Shown here piece by piece: positions 23,485-29,999 of a DNA stretch of 46,173 nucleotides (position 1 is the first letter of the stretch; each line of letters starts with the position of its first letter). The notes under the pieces were generated by a model. The model saw nothing but the letters and a program-made list of their open reading frames with translations, did no database searches and was not told the origin of the DNA. This stretch comes from Oscillospiraceae bacterium (GTDB taxonomy: Bacteria > Bacillota > Clostridia > Oscillospirales > Acutalibacteraceae): positions 1 through 46,173 of the forward strand of contig SVPN01000014.1 of NCBI GenBank assembly GCA_015065805.1, written 5' to 3'. The translations under genes were made by a program, and so were the position numbers.

Positions 23485-23541
23485 AAAAAAGGTGCCGTGT
23501 TAAAGAATTGCAACACAATTTCTTTAACACGGCACCCTTTT
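23485..23541 (-). terminator. Terminator after the rsmD-coaD-coiled-coil operon
   Basis: A 17-bp perfect stem (GGTGCCGTGTTAAAGAA 23491-23507 and its complement 23520-23536), with a T6 run on the minus strand, just past the stop at 23549. Confidence 0.9.
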
Positions 23542-23548
23542 ACGGTTC

Positions 23549-24040
23549 TCAGCTTTCTTCCGAAGACTCCGCAGGAGCCGCCGCCTTCTTGGGCGCATTG
23601 GTGCGGAGCATCTGACGCGCCTGACGGATCTCCGACAGACGGCCGACAAGCGCTTCCTCGGAACGACGCATCACGTCGTCGGCAAAGTCGCTGGCACCCT
23701 TGCACATCTCGCGGGATTTCTGCTGCGCACGGGTGAGCATTTCCTCCGCACGCTGCTGTGCCTGACGGAAGATCTCCTCCTGCGCGATCATTGCCTGCGC
23801 GCGCTCCTCCGCCTTGCGGACGATGGCTTCCGCCTCACGCTTGGCACCCGCCACGATCTCCGCGCGGTCCGCCACAACGGTCTGCGCCTGACGGATCTCG
23901 GAGGGCAGGTTGGCACGGATATCGTCCACGATGTCACGCAGGCGATCTGCCTCGATCATGCACTTACCGCCCGACAGCGGCACATCCCATGCCTTGTCCA
24001 CCATATCATCAATTTGAGTCAACAATTCTTCTACGTTCAT
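23549..24040 (-). CDS. DivIVA-like coiled-coil protein
   Basis: A 163-residue soluble protein starting at ATG 24040 (MNVEELLTQIDDMVDKAWDV) with GGAAAGGACGG upstream; the longer frame overlaps coaD and is rejected. Residues 1-45 hold the conserved start with VPLSGGKCMIEADRLRD; about 60-140 are a continuous Ala/Glu/Arg/Gln-rich coiled coil with REAEAIVRKAEERAQ, and the tail is Ala/Pro/Ser-rich. Such proteins sit after rsmD and coaD in many Clostridia, often mis-named as ATP synthase subunit B-like or V-type ATPase subunit. A role in cell-pole or division organisation like DivIVA is an inference from shape. It is the last gene of the operon. Confidence 0.75.
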   Translation of the reverse strand: MNVEELLTQIDDMVDKAWDVPLSGGKCMIEADRLRDIVDDIRANLPSEIRQAQTVVADRAEIVAGAKREAEAIVRKAEERAQAMIAQEEIFRQAQQRAEEMLTRAQQKSREMCKGASDFADDVMRRSEEALVGRLSEIRQARQMLRTNAPKKAAAPAESSEES

Positions 24041-24044
24041 TGCT

Positions 24045-24530
24045 TTAACCGTCCTTTCCAAATTTCTCGGTAATATCCTGAAGAATGCACGCAGGGACAA
24101 ACTTCGACACATCTTCGCCGTATGCCGCCACCTGCTTAACGAGACTCGACGACAGATACATCTTATCGTCGGTCGCTGTGAGAAACACCGTTTCCAGCTC
24201 CTCATTGAGCTGTCGGTTGGTCAGCGCCATCTGGAATTCGTATTCGAAATCGGACAGGGCGCGAAGTCCCTTGACGATCACGGTTGCACCTTGCTGTCGG
24301 GCATACGCCGCTAACAGACCGTCATAGCTGTCCACCGTCACGTTTTCCAGATGTGCTGTGGAACGGCGGAGCATATCCACCCGCTGTTCCGTGGTAAACA
24401 AAGGTGTTTTGGAGGCATTGACCATCACCACCACGATCACCTTGTCAAACAAAGCCGCGGCGCGTTCAATAATATCCAGATGACCGTTGGTCACGGGATC
24501 AAAGCTGCCGGGGCATACCACCGTTTTCAT
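24045..24530 (-). CDS. coaD: Phosphopantetheine adenylyltransferase
   Basis: A 161-residue nucleotidyltransferase starting at ATG 24530 (MKTVVCPGSFDPVTNGHLDII). The nucleotidyl-transfer motif is the TNGH in that N terminus, followed by GLRALSDFEYEFQMALTNR and the C-terminal YLSSSLVKQVA (ISSS(x)V(K/R) motif). CoaD makes dephospho-CoA from ATP and phosphopantetheine, the penultimate step of CoA synthesis. Its start overlaps the rsmD stop by 4 bp (ATGA), so the two are translationally coupled, the usual Firmicute arrangement. The open frame upstream of the chosen start overlaps rsmD and is not used. Length matches the family. Confidence 0.95.
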   Translation of the reverse strand: MKTVVCPGSFDPVTNGHLDIIERAAALFDKVIVVVMVNASKTPLFTTEQRVDMLRRSTAHLENVTVDSYDGLLAAYARQQGATVIVKGLRALSDFEYEFQMALTNRQLNEELETVFLTATDDKMYLSSSLVKQVAAYGEDVSKFVPACILQDITEKFGKDG

Positions 24531-25096
24531 TCTATCGCTTCCTTTTTGCACCGATAGATCCATACTTGCGTTTTGCCGTACCGCTTCTCTTTTTCGAGCA
24601 CGAGCGACATCTCTTTGCCGTCCACCCGTTCGGGCAACGGTGTTACAATGTCGGTCTCGCACACGACCGCGCCGCCGTCCTTCATCAATGCCGCTACCTG
24701 CGGCAACAGCGAAGGAAGAAGTCCCGCGCGGTAGGGCGGGTCAAGAAACGCGATGTCAAAGCGCTCTGAGGTGCGGGCGCAAAACGCGATCGCGTCGGTG
24801 TTGGCAATGCGCATCTGCGCGTCCAGCTTCGCACCGCGGGCATTGGCTTTCACCACCTCGCAGGCATCCTTACTGCTGTCCACGAAGACGGCAAATGCCG
24901 CGCCGCGGCTGAGAGCTTCGAGTCCCATTTGTCCCGAGCCCGCAAACAGATCCAGCACCGTGCGTCCTTCGATCTCGAATTGCAGAATGCTGAACACCGA
25001 CTCCTTCACACGTTCGGTCGTGGGACGGGTCGTGTCCTCACCGGGCAAGGTCTGCAGGCGATACCCGCGCGCCTTTCCCGTGACAATGCGCATCAT
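24527..25096 (-). CDS. rsmD: 16S rRNA (guanine(966)-N(2))-methyltransferase RsmD
   Basis: A 189-residue class I methyltransferase starting MMRIVTGKARGYRL. The motifs are RPTTERVKESVFSIL near residues 24-38, motif I LDLFAGSGQMGLEALSRGA and the catalytic DPPY (FLDPPYR). RsmD methylates G966 of 16S rRNA in assembled small subunits. It is the first gene of the rsmD-coaD-coiled-coil operon; AAAGGTG lies nine bases before the first ATG at 25096, and the next in-frame ATG (25093) is one codon in. Length and motifs are standard. Confidence 0.95.
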   Translation of the reverse strand: MMRIVTGKARGYRLQTLPGEDTTRPTTERVKESVFSILQFEIEGRTVLDLFAGSGQMGLEALSRGAAFAVFVDSSKDACEVVKANARGAKLDAQMRIANTDAIAFCARTSERFDIAFLDPPYRAGLLPSLLPQVAALMKDGGAVVCETDIVTPLPERVDGKEMSLVLEKEKRYGKTQVWIYRCKKEAIE

Positions 25097-25141
25097 AGAT
25101 CTTCACACCTTTCCTCATTATCCCACGTTTTTGTGCCGCTG

Positions 25142-25942
25142 TCAAGCGTTTTGCAATTTTTTATCGCGTTCCAGGCTGGCTTTTGCCGCTTCCTGCACCG
25201 CTTTTTCAAAGCCTGCGCTCTGCAACGCACACACGCCTTCGATCGTTGTGCCCGCAGGGGAGCACACGCTGTCGATCAATTCGCGCGGATGCTCGCCCGC
25301 TTCCTGCAGGAGCTTTGCCGTGCCGAGCACCGCCTGCGTCACGATCTGAAGAGCGGTCTCCTTGGGGATCCCGCCGCGCACACCCGCCGTAGCGAGGGCA
25401 TCCATATACAATAAGGTGTAGGCAGGTGAACATCCCGCCAGCACCGAAAAGATGCCGAACTGCTCCTCCGCAAGCGGCACGACCGTGCCGACCGATTCAA
25501 AAATATCGTACACGGTTTCCACGTGGCTTTGCGTAACAAGCGCATTGGAGCAATACGCCGTGACCGCCTCCCCGACACGTGCGGCAATGTTGGGCATCAC
25601 GCGCACCATCGGGACATCCCCGATCAGGTCGGTGATGCTTTGCAGGGTCTTGCCCGCCGCAATGGAGATCACCAGCGGCTTTTGCACCTGCATCAACGTG
25701 CGAAGCGGCGGCAACGCCGACGCGAACACCTGCGGCTTGATGGCAAGCACCACGGTCTGCGCTTCCTCGCAAAGCTGTTCTGCCGTGTAGCACACGGCAA
25801 CGCCGAGCTCCTCTTTGAGCGCAAAGGTTTTTTGCTGGTCTACATCGAAGCATCCGATAGCGGACGCAGGGATTCCGTTTGCAACCATTCCGCGGATGAT
25901 CGCCGACGCCATATTGCCGGCACCGAGAAAACCGATTTTCAT
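25142..25942 (-). CDS. proC: Pyrroline-5-carboxylate reductase
   Basis: A 266-residue protein: Rossmann motif IGFLGAGNMASAIIRGM at the N terminus, VVLAIKPQVF, SIAAGKTLQSI, RVMPNIAARVGEAVTAY and the C-terminal signature with AGCSPAYTLLYMDALA and SVCSPAGTTIEGV. It reduces pyrroline-5-carboxylate to proline with NAD(P)H, the last step of proline synthesis. Ribosome site AAAGGAG before the ATG at 25942. It is transcribed divergently from perR. A -10-like TATAAT (rc of 25975-25980) is the only promoter element I see. Catalytic residues look intact and length is normal. Confidence 0.95.
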   Translation of the reverse strand: MKIGFLGAGNMASAIIRGMVANGIPASAIGCFDVDQQKTFALKEELGVAVCYTAEQLCEEAQTVVLAIKPQVFASALPPLRTLMQVQKPLVISIAAGKTLQSITDLIGDVPMVRVMPNIAARVGEAVTAYCSNALVTQSHVETVYDIFESVGTVVPLAEEQFGIFSVLAGCSPAYTLLYMDALATAGVRGGIPKETALQIVTQAVLGTAKLLQEAGEHPRELIDSVCSPAGTTIEGVCALQSAGFEKAVQEAAKASLERDKKLQNA

Positions 25943-26062
25943 AGTCTTCGCTCCTTTATTTATACATATATATCATTATAACACGCCGTGTCCGTGATTA
26001 CTACCCTTTTTTGACGGCATTGCAAAAAAATCGAAAAAAATCAAGTTTTTTGAAAAAAACTG

Positions 26063-26091
26063 TTGACAAACCGCATTCTCTGTGGTATTCT
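26063..26091 (+). promoter_or_regulatory. Promoter of perR
   Basis: TTGACA (26063-26068), 17 bp, TATTCT (26086-26091). Confidence 0.75.
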
Positions 26092-26095
26092 TTAT

Positions 26096-26127
26096 TTGTA
26101 ATCAGTACAAACTTGTAAACGATACAA
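26096..26127 (+). promoter_or_regulatory. Tandem Fur/PerR-type operators
   Basis: Two 15-bp 7-1-7 inverted repeats: TTGTAATCAGTACAA (26096-26110) and TTGTAAACGATACAA (26113-26127). They match the PerR-box layout TTATAATnATTATAA (TTGTA ends typical of Clostridial variants) and cover the transcription start and the leader of perR. So PerR probably represses its own gene. Confidence 0.65.
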
Positions 26128-26141
26128 AAGGAGGTGCGGTG

Positions 26142-26552
26142 ATGGTCCACGATCACGCCAAGCGGTTGCAGGAACACGGCGTCCGCCCGACGGCACAACG
26201 CTTAGCGGTGTATGATTACCTGCTCACTCACCGCACGCACCCGTCCGCTGACGCGATTTACGAAGCGCTTTTGCCGCAATATCCCAGCTTTTCCCGCACC
26301 ACGATCTACAACTCCCTCAAAGCACTGATGCAGGCGGGGCTGATCCGCGTGGTCACCATCGACCCGCTGGAGCAGCATTTCGACGGCGACGCCGCCGACC
26401 ACGGGCACTGCCGCTGTGAGCGATGCGGTCAGCTGTTTGATTTTGCGTTTCCCTCAGCGCACGTAGCGCAGTTTGTTCCCGACGGTTTTTCCGTCACCAG
26501 GCAGGATGTGTTCTTCACGGGACTTTGCAGATCCTGCCGCGAATCCGTCTGA
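26142..26552 (+). CDS. perR: Fur-family regulator, PerR type
   Basis: A 136-residue protein starting at ATG 26142, with AAAGGAGG ahead. N-terminal winged helix: HAKRLQEHGVRPTAQRLAVY and the recognition region SADAIYEALLPQYPSFSRTTIYNSLKAL. The C-terminal half has the two structural CxxC pairs (CERC, CRSC) for a zinc site and His/Asp residues in HFDGDAADHGHCR for the sensing metal. PerR senses peroxide through iron-dependent histidine oxidation and represses peroxide-defence genes. The neighbour is rubrerythrin, and two Fur/PerR-type operators lie in its own leader. Assignment to PerR rather than Fur or Zur rests on this context. Confidence 0.85.
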   Translation: MVHDHAKRLQEHGVRPTAQRLAVYDYLLTHRTHPSADAIYEALLPQYPSFSRTTIYNSLKALMQAGLIRVVTIDPLEQHFDGDAADHGHCRCERCGQLFDFAFPSAHVAQFVPDGFSVTRQDVFFTGLCRSCRESV

Positions 26553-26615
26553 ACCGGCATTATGCCGATTCCGTTATACAGTCAATATTTTATATTTCTT
26601 AGGAGGAAATGATTT

Positions 26616-27203
26616 ATGAAAAAGTTTGTTTGTTCTGTTTGCGGTTATGTCCACACGGGTGACGAACCCCCTGCAAAGTGCCCGACCTGCGGTGTCCCCG
26701 CTTCCAAGTTCAACGAGATGGCGGAAGACGCGAAGCTTGCCGCAGAGCACGAGTTCGGCATCTATGAGAAGACGGTTGCCAACAACCCCGACATCAGCGC
26801 TGAGGACAAAGCGTATATCTTTGAGCAGCTGATGGCAAACTTCAACGGCGAATGCAGCGAAGTCGGTATGTACCTGTGCATGGCGCGCATCGCGCATCGC
26901 GAGGGCTATCCCGAGATCGGTCTGTACTGGGAAAAGGCCGCCTACGAAGAGGCTGAGCACGCGGCGAAGTTCGCAGAACTCCTGGGTTCGGCTCTTGAAT
27001 CCAATATGACCGCTTCCACGAAGGCAAACCTCGCCTGGCGTGTGGATTGTGAATTCGGCGCCACGCAGGGCAAGACCGATCTTGCGCTCTGCGCGAAGAA
27101 GAACGGTCTGGACGCCATTCACGACACCGTGCACGAGATGGCGCGCGACGAAGCCCGCCACGGCAAGGCACTGAAGGGTCTCCTCGAGAGATATTTCAAA
27201 TAA
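26616..27203 (+). CDS. Rubredoxin-first (reverse) rubrerythrin, peroxide reductase
   Basis: A 195-residue protein. The N-terminal rubredoxin domain (1 to about 35) has two CxxC motifs (Cys6/Cys9 and Cys22/Cys25). It is followed by a four-helix ferritin-like domain with the di-iron ligands in GECSEVGMYLCMARIAHREG, EKAAYEEAEHAAKF and HDTVHEMARDEARHGKA. Classic rubrerythrin has the rubredoxin domain at the C terminus; here the order is reversed, as in C. acetobutylicum RevRbr (NADH peroxidase). The enzyme reduces hydrogen peroxide in anaerobes. Ribosome site TTAGGAGG. It lies 63 bp after perR, on the same strand, with a small hairpin but no clear separate promoter, so both genes likely act in one oxidative-stress unit. 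Confidence 0.95.
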   Translation: MKKFVCSVCGYVHTGDEPPAKCPTCGVPASKFNEMAEDAKLAAEHEFGIYEKTVANNPDISAEDKAYIFEQLMANFNGECSEVGMYLCMARIAHREGYPEIGLYWEKAAYEEAEHAAKFAELLGSALESNMTASTKANLAWRVDCEFGATQGKTDLALCAKKNGLDAIHDTVHEMARDEARHGKALKGLLERYFK

Positions 27204-27213
27204 GATTGCCCAT

Positions 27214-27345
27214 CGTAGGGCGGTGCCTTGGTGCCGCCGTGAAGTCTGCACAAATCTTGCGGCGGGAGTAAAACCCCCGCCCTACAACGCCGATTCAAAT
27301 TTCTACAACCATCCACCCCGCCTGTTCGCAGGCGGGGGCTTGTGT
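27214..27345. repeat. REP-like palindromic repeats
   Basis: GTAGGGCGG near 27215 has its complement in CCGCCCTAC near 27277, flanking a spacer with further GC-rich inverted bits. A second palindrome, CCGCCTGTTCGCAGGCGG, is near 27318-27335. The GTAGGG...CCCTAC theme recurs at 29216-29302, 29685-29753 and 36939-37025. Repeats of this type next to a REP-associated transposase relic are suggestive. Confidence 0.5.
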
Positions 27346-27408
27346 TTTAAAACAAGGTTTCAGGACACCCACCAAAATGTATGGATGTCCTTCCTCTTTT
27401 AATGAAAC

Positions 27409-27437
27409 TTGATAATTATATGTGCTTGTGGTATAAT
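27409..27437 (+). promoter_or_regulatory. Sigma-A promoter before the transposase relic
   Basis: TTGATA (27409-27414), 17 bp, TATAAT (27432-27437). The first gene downstream that is intact is the PepSY lipoprotein at 27770. A short hairpin (GGACA...TGTCC, 27363-27390) lies upstream. Confidence 0.7.
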
Positions 27438-27463
27438 AGTACATATAAACGACAACATTTGTT

Positions 27464-27733
27464 TTGTGTCGAACGGAACGGCACGGGAGTCCTTGCCTAC
27501 CTGAAATAATGAGATGGTTCAAAGCCATGACAACGAATGAGTACATCCGTGCCGTCAAAGCAGGCGTGTTGCAGCCGTTTCATCAAAAGCTATGGCAGAA
27601 ATCCTATTATGACCATATCGCAAGAAGCGATGAAGACTTTGAGCAAACATAGCTATACATCGAGAACAATCCGCAACAACGACTGATTGATATCGAGAAT
27701 ATGCACAAGAAAAGGGCAAACTCTTGTTTGTGA
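27464..27733 (+). pseudogene. Remnant of an IS200-like REP-associated transposase (TnpA_REP/RAYT)
   Basis: The frame shows the end of a Y1-type transposase domain: IMRWFKAMTTNEYIRAVKAG, then QKLWQKSYYDHIARSDEDF and, after an in-frame TAG at 27650-27652, YIENNPQQRL. This is the typical tail of the family (IV..FKS.TT.. , LWQ..YYDHI.R.., YI..NP). The N-terminal part with the HUH metal motif and most of the catalytic domain is missing, and the TAG stands where a Trp or similar residue is expected before the YIENNP segment. So the gene is dead twice. The promoter upstream is intact. Confidence 0.75.
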
Positions 27734-27769
27734 CCCGTGCTGTTTTGCATTGGAAAGGAGACGATTGGT

Positions 27770-28075
27770 ATGATCCCCCGTATTTTTACAACGGTCACCG
27801 CTTTTGTTCTGATTCTCACGATGCTTGTCGGCTGCCGCACACAAGGTAACGATGCTTTTACCGTTACCCCCGAGCAAGCGAAGCAGATCGCTCTTGAGGA
27901 TGCAGGGCTGACCGCCGAGCAGGTTACGTGGTTGCGCACAGAGCCCGACCGCGAGGACGGCAGGGTCGTTTATGATGTGTCCTTCCGCCACGGTGACACC
28001 GAATACGAATACTTGATTGATGCCGTTACAGGTGCGATCACGGAAGCTGACCGTGACAAGGACGGCCTGTTCTGA
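27770..28075 (+). CDS. PepSY-domain lipoprotein
   Basis: A 101-residue protein starting at ATG 27770, with AAAGGAG upstream. The lipoprotein signal ends in the lipobox MLVGC (Cys22). Residues about 33-100 form one PepSY domain: TPEQAKQIALEDAGLTAEQV and YDVSFRHGDTEYEYLIDAVTGAI. PepSY domains are often inhibitors of peptidases or modules of secreted proteins; here it would hang from the membrane surface. It ends GAITEADRDKDGLF. The nearest promoter is the one before the transposase relic; the next plausible end is the terminator at 28186. Confidence 0.8.
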   Translation: MIPRIFTTVTAFVLILTMLVGCRTQGNDAFTVTPEQAKQIALEDAGLTAEQVTWLRTEPDREDGRVVYDVSFRHGDTEYEYLIDAVTGAITEADRDKDGLF

Positions 28076-28185
28076 AAATGATCTGCCGTTAAAGATGTCA
28101 ATCACAATTTCAATGATTACACTGAAATTGCGCGGGGCGCGATGAAATGAAACCCACCCACCCGCCGTCAAGGCGGATTTCGTTG

Positions 28186-28226
28186 AAAAGAACCCACACT
28201 TGTCGTAGACAAATGTGGGTTCTTTT
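28186..28226 (+). terminator. Terminator between the PepSY gene and the orphan gene
   Basis: AAAAGAACCCACA (28186-28198) and TGTGGGTTCTTTT (28214-28226). It is symmetrical, so it may serve both converging genes. Confidence 0.85.
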
Positions 28227-28287
28227 GTGCGAAAGAGCGACTAAAAGTAGTATAAGTAGGGGTAAAAACGACCAAAAGTAGTGTGGA

Positions 28288-28782
28288 TTACCATTCCCGA
28301 TCCAGACGAAGATCATTCCAATAGAAAGTTGCTTCCGTTTCCGGCAAGTGCAGTTGGCATTCCCTATAATAAGGCTTTTTCTTAAAATGAATTGCACAAT
28401 GCCACATTTGTTCATAATGACTTCTGTATTGCGTGAAAAACTCCAAGGTGCATTTTCCACTGTTTATAGCAGAAATGAGTTGTTCCATATCCCAAAGTTC
28501 TACACTTGTATTTCGGAACCCTAACCATCTATGTCTTGTGAACACACGAACTATGATATCACCAATATCTTCTACAGAAAAATCAACTACAGAAGCATCG
28601 GTCCGTACTGCTTTTTCAGAAGAATTCTTTTCATGATGAGGTGTTACCCAAAAGCCGTCAGCTAAGTAAAAACGGAGAATATTATCCTTAAAGGAAATTT
28701 TATCTGATATACAATCGTGAAGGGTTAACTCTTTACCATGAAAGTCATCGGGGTCAGTATGTTTGAAGTTGTTATTTACCAT
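28288..28782 (-). CDS. Hypothetical protein, AT-rich orphan
   Basis: A 164-residue soluble protein starting at ATG 28782 (MVNNNFKHTDPDDFHGKELT), with GAGGTGATT upstream; the GTG at 28791 overlaps that site. It is rich in aromatic residues (W, F, Y, H) with a central SVVDFSVEDIGDIIVRVF and a C-terminal CHLPETEATFYWNDL-like end. I do not recognise it. The base composition is clearly more AT-rich than its neighbours, and it stands alone between two terminators beside a tRNA gene. That is consistent with horizontal gain. It might be an immunity or phage-related protein, but no motif supports that. Confidence 0.65.
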   Translation of the reverse strand: MVNNNFKHTDPDDFHGKELTLHDCISDKISFKDNILRFYLADGFWVTPHHEKNSSEKAVRTDASVVDFSVEDIGDIIVRVFTRHRWLGFRNTSVELWDMEQLISAINSGKCTLEFFTQYRSHYEQMWHCAIHFKKKPYYRECQLHLPETEATFYWNDLRLDREW

Positions 28783-28843
28783 CGAAATCACCTCTTTAAA
28801 TTGATTATATCACAAATCAAGTATGTTTTCAAATAAGTGATAA

Positions 28844-28966
28844 GTGATGCCGCTACGCTGTGATAGGTGATGCGATGCGTTCTGCCCACGCGCCGCAGGC
28901 GTGCATCACGGGCGAAGCCTGCATCACGCACGCAGTGCGCATCACGTTCCGCAAGGAACGCATCAC
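28844..28966. repeat. Array of small hairpins separated by GCATCAC
   Basis: GCATCAC occurs four times (28903-28909, 28921-28927, 28939-28945, 28960-28966) and its complement GTGATGC twice before (28844-28850, 28867-28873). Each interval is itself a small hairpin: ACGCCGCAGGCGT, GGCGAAGCC, GCACGCAGTGC and GTTCCGCAAGGAAC. The loops are GCA, GAA or GCAA. Function unknown. Confidence 0.65.
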
Positions 28967-28968
28967 CC

Positions 28969-29010
28969 AAAAAAGTCCCTTTTGTCCGGTAGACAAAAGG
29001 GACTTTTTTG
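28969..29010 (-). terminator. Terminator of the tRNA gene
   Basis: AAAAAAGTCCCTTTTGTC followed by a 5-base loop and its full complement, ending in T6 on both strands; directly downstream of the tRNA on the minus strand. Confidence 0.9.
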
Positions 29011-29011
29011 T

Positions 29012-29085
29012 TGGAGCAGGGTACGGGAGTCGAACCCGCCTTAACGGCTTGGGAAGCCGCTGTAATACCGATATACCAACCCTGC
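29012..29085 (-). tRNA. tRNA-Gly (anticodon CCC)
   Basis: On the minus strand: acceptor GCAGGGT paired with ACCCTGC, short D arm, anticodon stem GCGGC/GCCGT around loop TTCCCAA (anticodon CCC), T arm with GGTTCGACTCC and an encoded terminal TCCA. 74 nt including CCA. Confidence 0.9.
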
Positions 29086-29097
29086 GGTTGCCTGATT

Positions 29098-29126
29098 ATC
29101 ATAGCATATCTTACACAGAATTGCAA
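29098..29126 (-). promoter_or_regulatory. Promoter of tRNA-Gly
   Basis: Minus strand TTGCAA (29121-29126), 17 bp, TATGAT (29098-29103), 12 bp before the mature 5' end. Confidence 0.75.
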
Positions 29127-29215
29127 GGGGTGTTTTACGTCGAATTTCGGAAATTTTACGTCGGGCGGACGGGGATGTCTGCCCCTGCGGATTGTTATGC
29201 GTTTCCGCTTATTTG

Positions 29216-29302
29216 CGGCGATGCCCGTAGGGGACGGGTCTCCCGTCCCGAAGCGCATGATCCTGCGGCGATAGCCGCAGCCCCCGCCCTACTGTGTTGC
29301 CT
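29216..29302 (+). repeat. Intergenic repeat copy R1
   Basis: A GC-rich element starting GGCGATGCCCGTAGGGG and ending CCGCCCTACTGTGTTGCC. Related copies are R2 (29685-29753) and R3 (36939-37025). It can fold on GTAGGG/CCCTAC. Confidence 0.75.
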
Positions 29303-29329
29303 GTGTGCCATGCCGCGCGTAAAATGCGA

Positions 29330-29680
29330 CGGAATCCTCCTGTCACAAAGGGGACAAGTGTTATTTTCAATGCCACGGAGGGATTCTTCAAATGGAATCC
29401 CCCTGTCACGGCATATGCCGTGACATCTTCCTCGCCGGAGACGGCACCCCCTTTGTCTGCGTTGCGGACATTTCCTCTGACAGGGGAATCGCCTTTAACA
29501 AGGGGGGGCAAGAGGTTGGGGTGCCTCCTGCATAGTAGAAAAGGTGGTCTTTCTTGCCTCCCTTGTTAAAGGGAGGTGGCACGAGCGCAGCGAGTGACGG
29601 AGGGATTCTTTTTATTTCTTCAAATGGAATCCCCCCGTCGGCTTCGCCGCCGACCCCCTTTAACAAGGGGGTCAAGGATT
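29330..29680. repeat. Composite intergenic repeat region without genes
   Basis: No convincing gene lies between 29127 and 29774. This part holds GGAGGGATTCTTC-type blocks twice (from about 29376 and 29600), each followed by AAATGGAATCCCCC, plus a TTTCTTGCCTCCCTTGTTAAAGGGAGG palindrome-like core around 29551-29580 and GCAGCGAGTGACGGAGGG. These are familiar as dispersed repeats in gut Firmicutes; a related, inverted copy is at 44306-44376. Confidence 0.6.
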
Positions 29681-29684
29681 AGTT

Positions 29685-29753
29685 GATGCCCGTCCCGAAG
29701 CGCAGGATCCTACGGCGATAGCCGCAGCCCCCGCCCTACTGTGTTGCCATAGG
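29685..29753 (+). repeat. Intergenic repeat copy R2
   Basis: Like R1 and R3 but lacking about 18 bases between two CCCG direct repeats (a likely slippage deletion). It is the left end of the block shared with 36990 onward. Confidence 0.75.
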
Positions 29754-29774
29754 CAAGAAGATCGCCGCCGAAGC

Positions 29775-29820
29775 AAAAAGCCGCCCTGCTTTGCTTTAAG
29801 CAAAACAGGGCGGCTTTTTA
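29775..29820 (-). terminator. Terminator of the giant gene 1 operon
   Basis: AAAAAGCCGCCCTG (29775-29788) and CAGGGCGGCTTTTT (29806-29819), T-rich on the minus strand. A nearly identical hairpin ends the second unit at 37052-37097. Confidence 0.9.
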
Positions 29821-29834
29821 TTCACTTTGTGTGT

Positions 29835-29966
29835 TTACCACTCGTCGTCGGGGGTGAAACCGTCTCCGGGAGGGGGTTCCACGATCGGCTGCGAATTGGC
29901 GATCACATCGTCACTCTCAAACCAGCAGATATCCAGTTCGGGAGATTCATAATGCTTTTTATTCAT
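29835..29966 (-). CDS. Small acidic protein paired with giant gene 1 (43 codons)
   Basis: Reads MNKKHYESPELDICWFESDD, then VIANSQPIVEPPPGDGFTP and the end DDEW. It begins 33 bp after the stop of the giant surface protein and is followed by a strong terminator, so it is the second gene of that operon; the ribosome site is weak (GAGATGAGAG). It shares YExPExxIxWFES, a central Ser, a proline-rich acidic stretch and a C-terminal Trp with the proteins at 37112-37243 and 44440-44574. No signal peptide or membrane segment. I know similar small proteins (M-K-x-YEAPE...) as hypothetical proteins in gut Clostridia; the function is not known. See findings. Confidence 0.75.
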   Translation of the reverse strand: MNKKHYESPELDICWFESDDVIANSQPIVEPPPGDGFTPDDEW

Positions 29967-29999
29967 TTTTTCTCTCATCTCACTTTCTATCTTCGCTGA

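Noticed and set aside
28860-29423. Plus-strand frame across tRNA-Gly and repeats
   Set aside because: It runs antisense through the tRNA and through repetitive DNA; no ribosome site and no domain.
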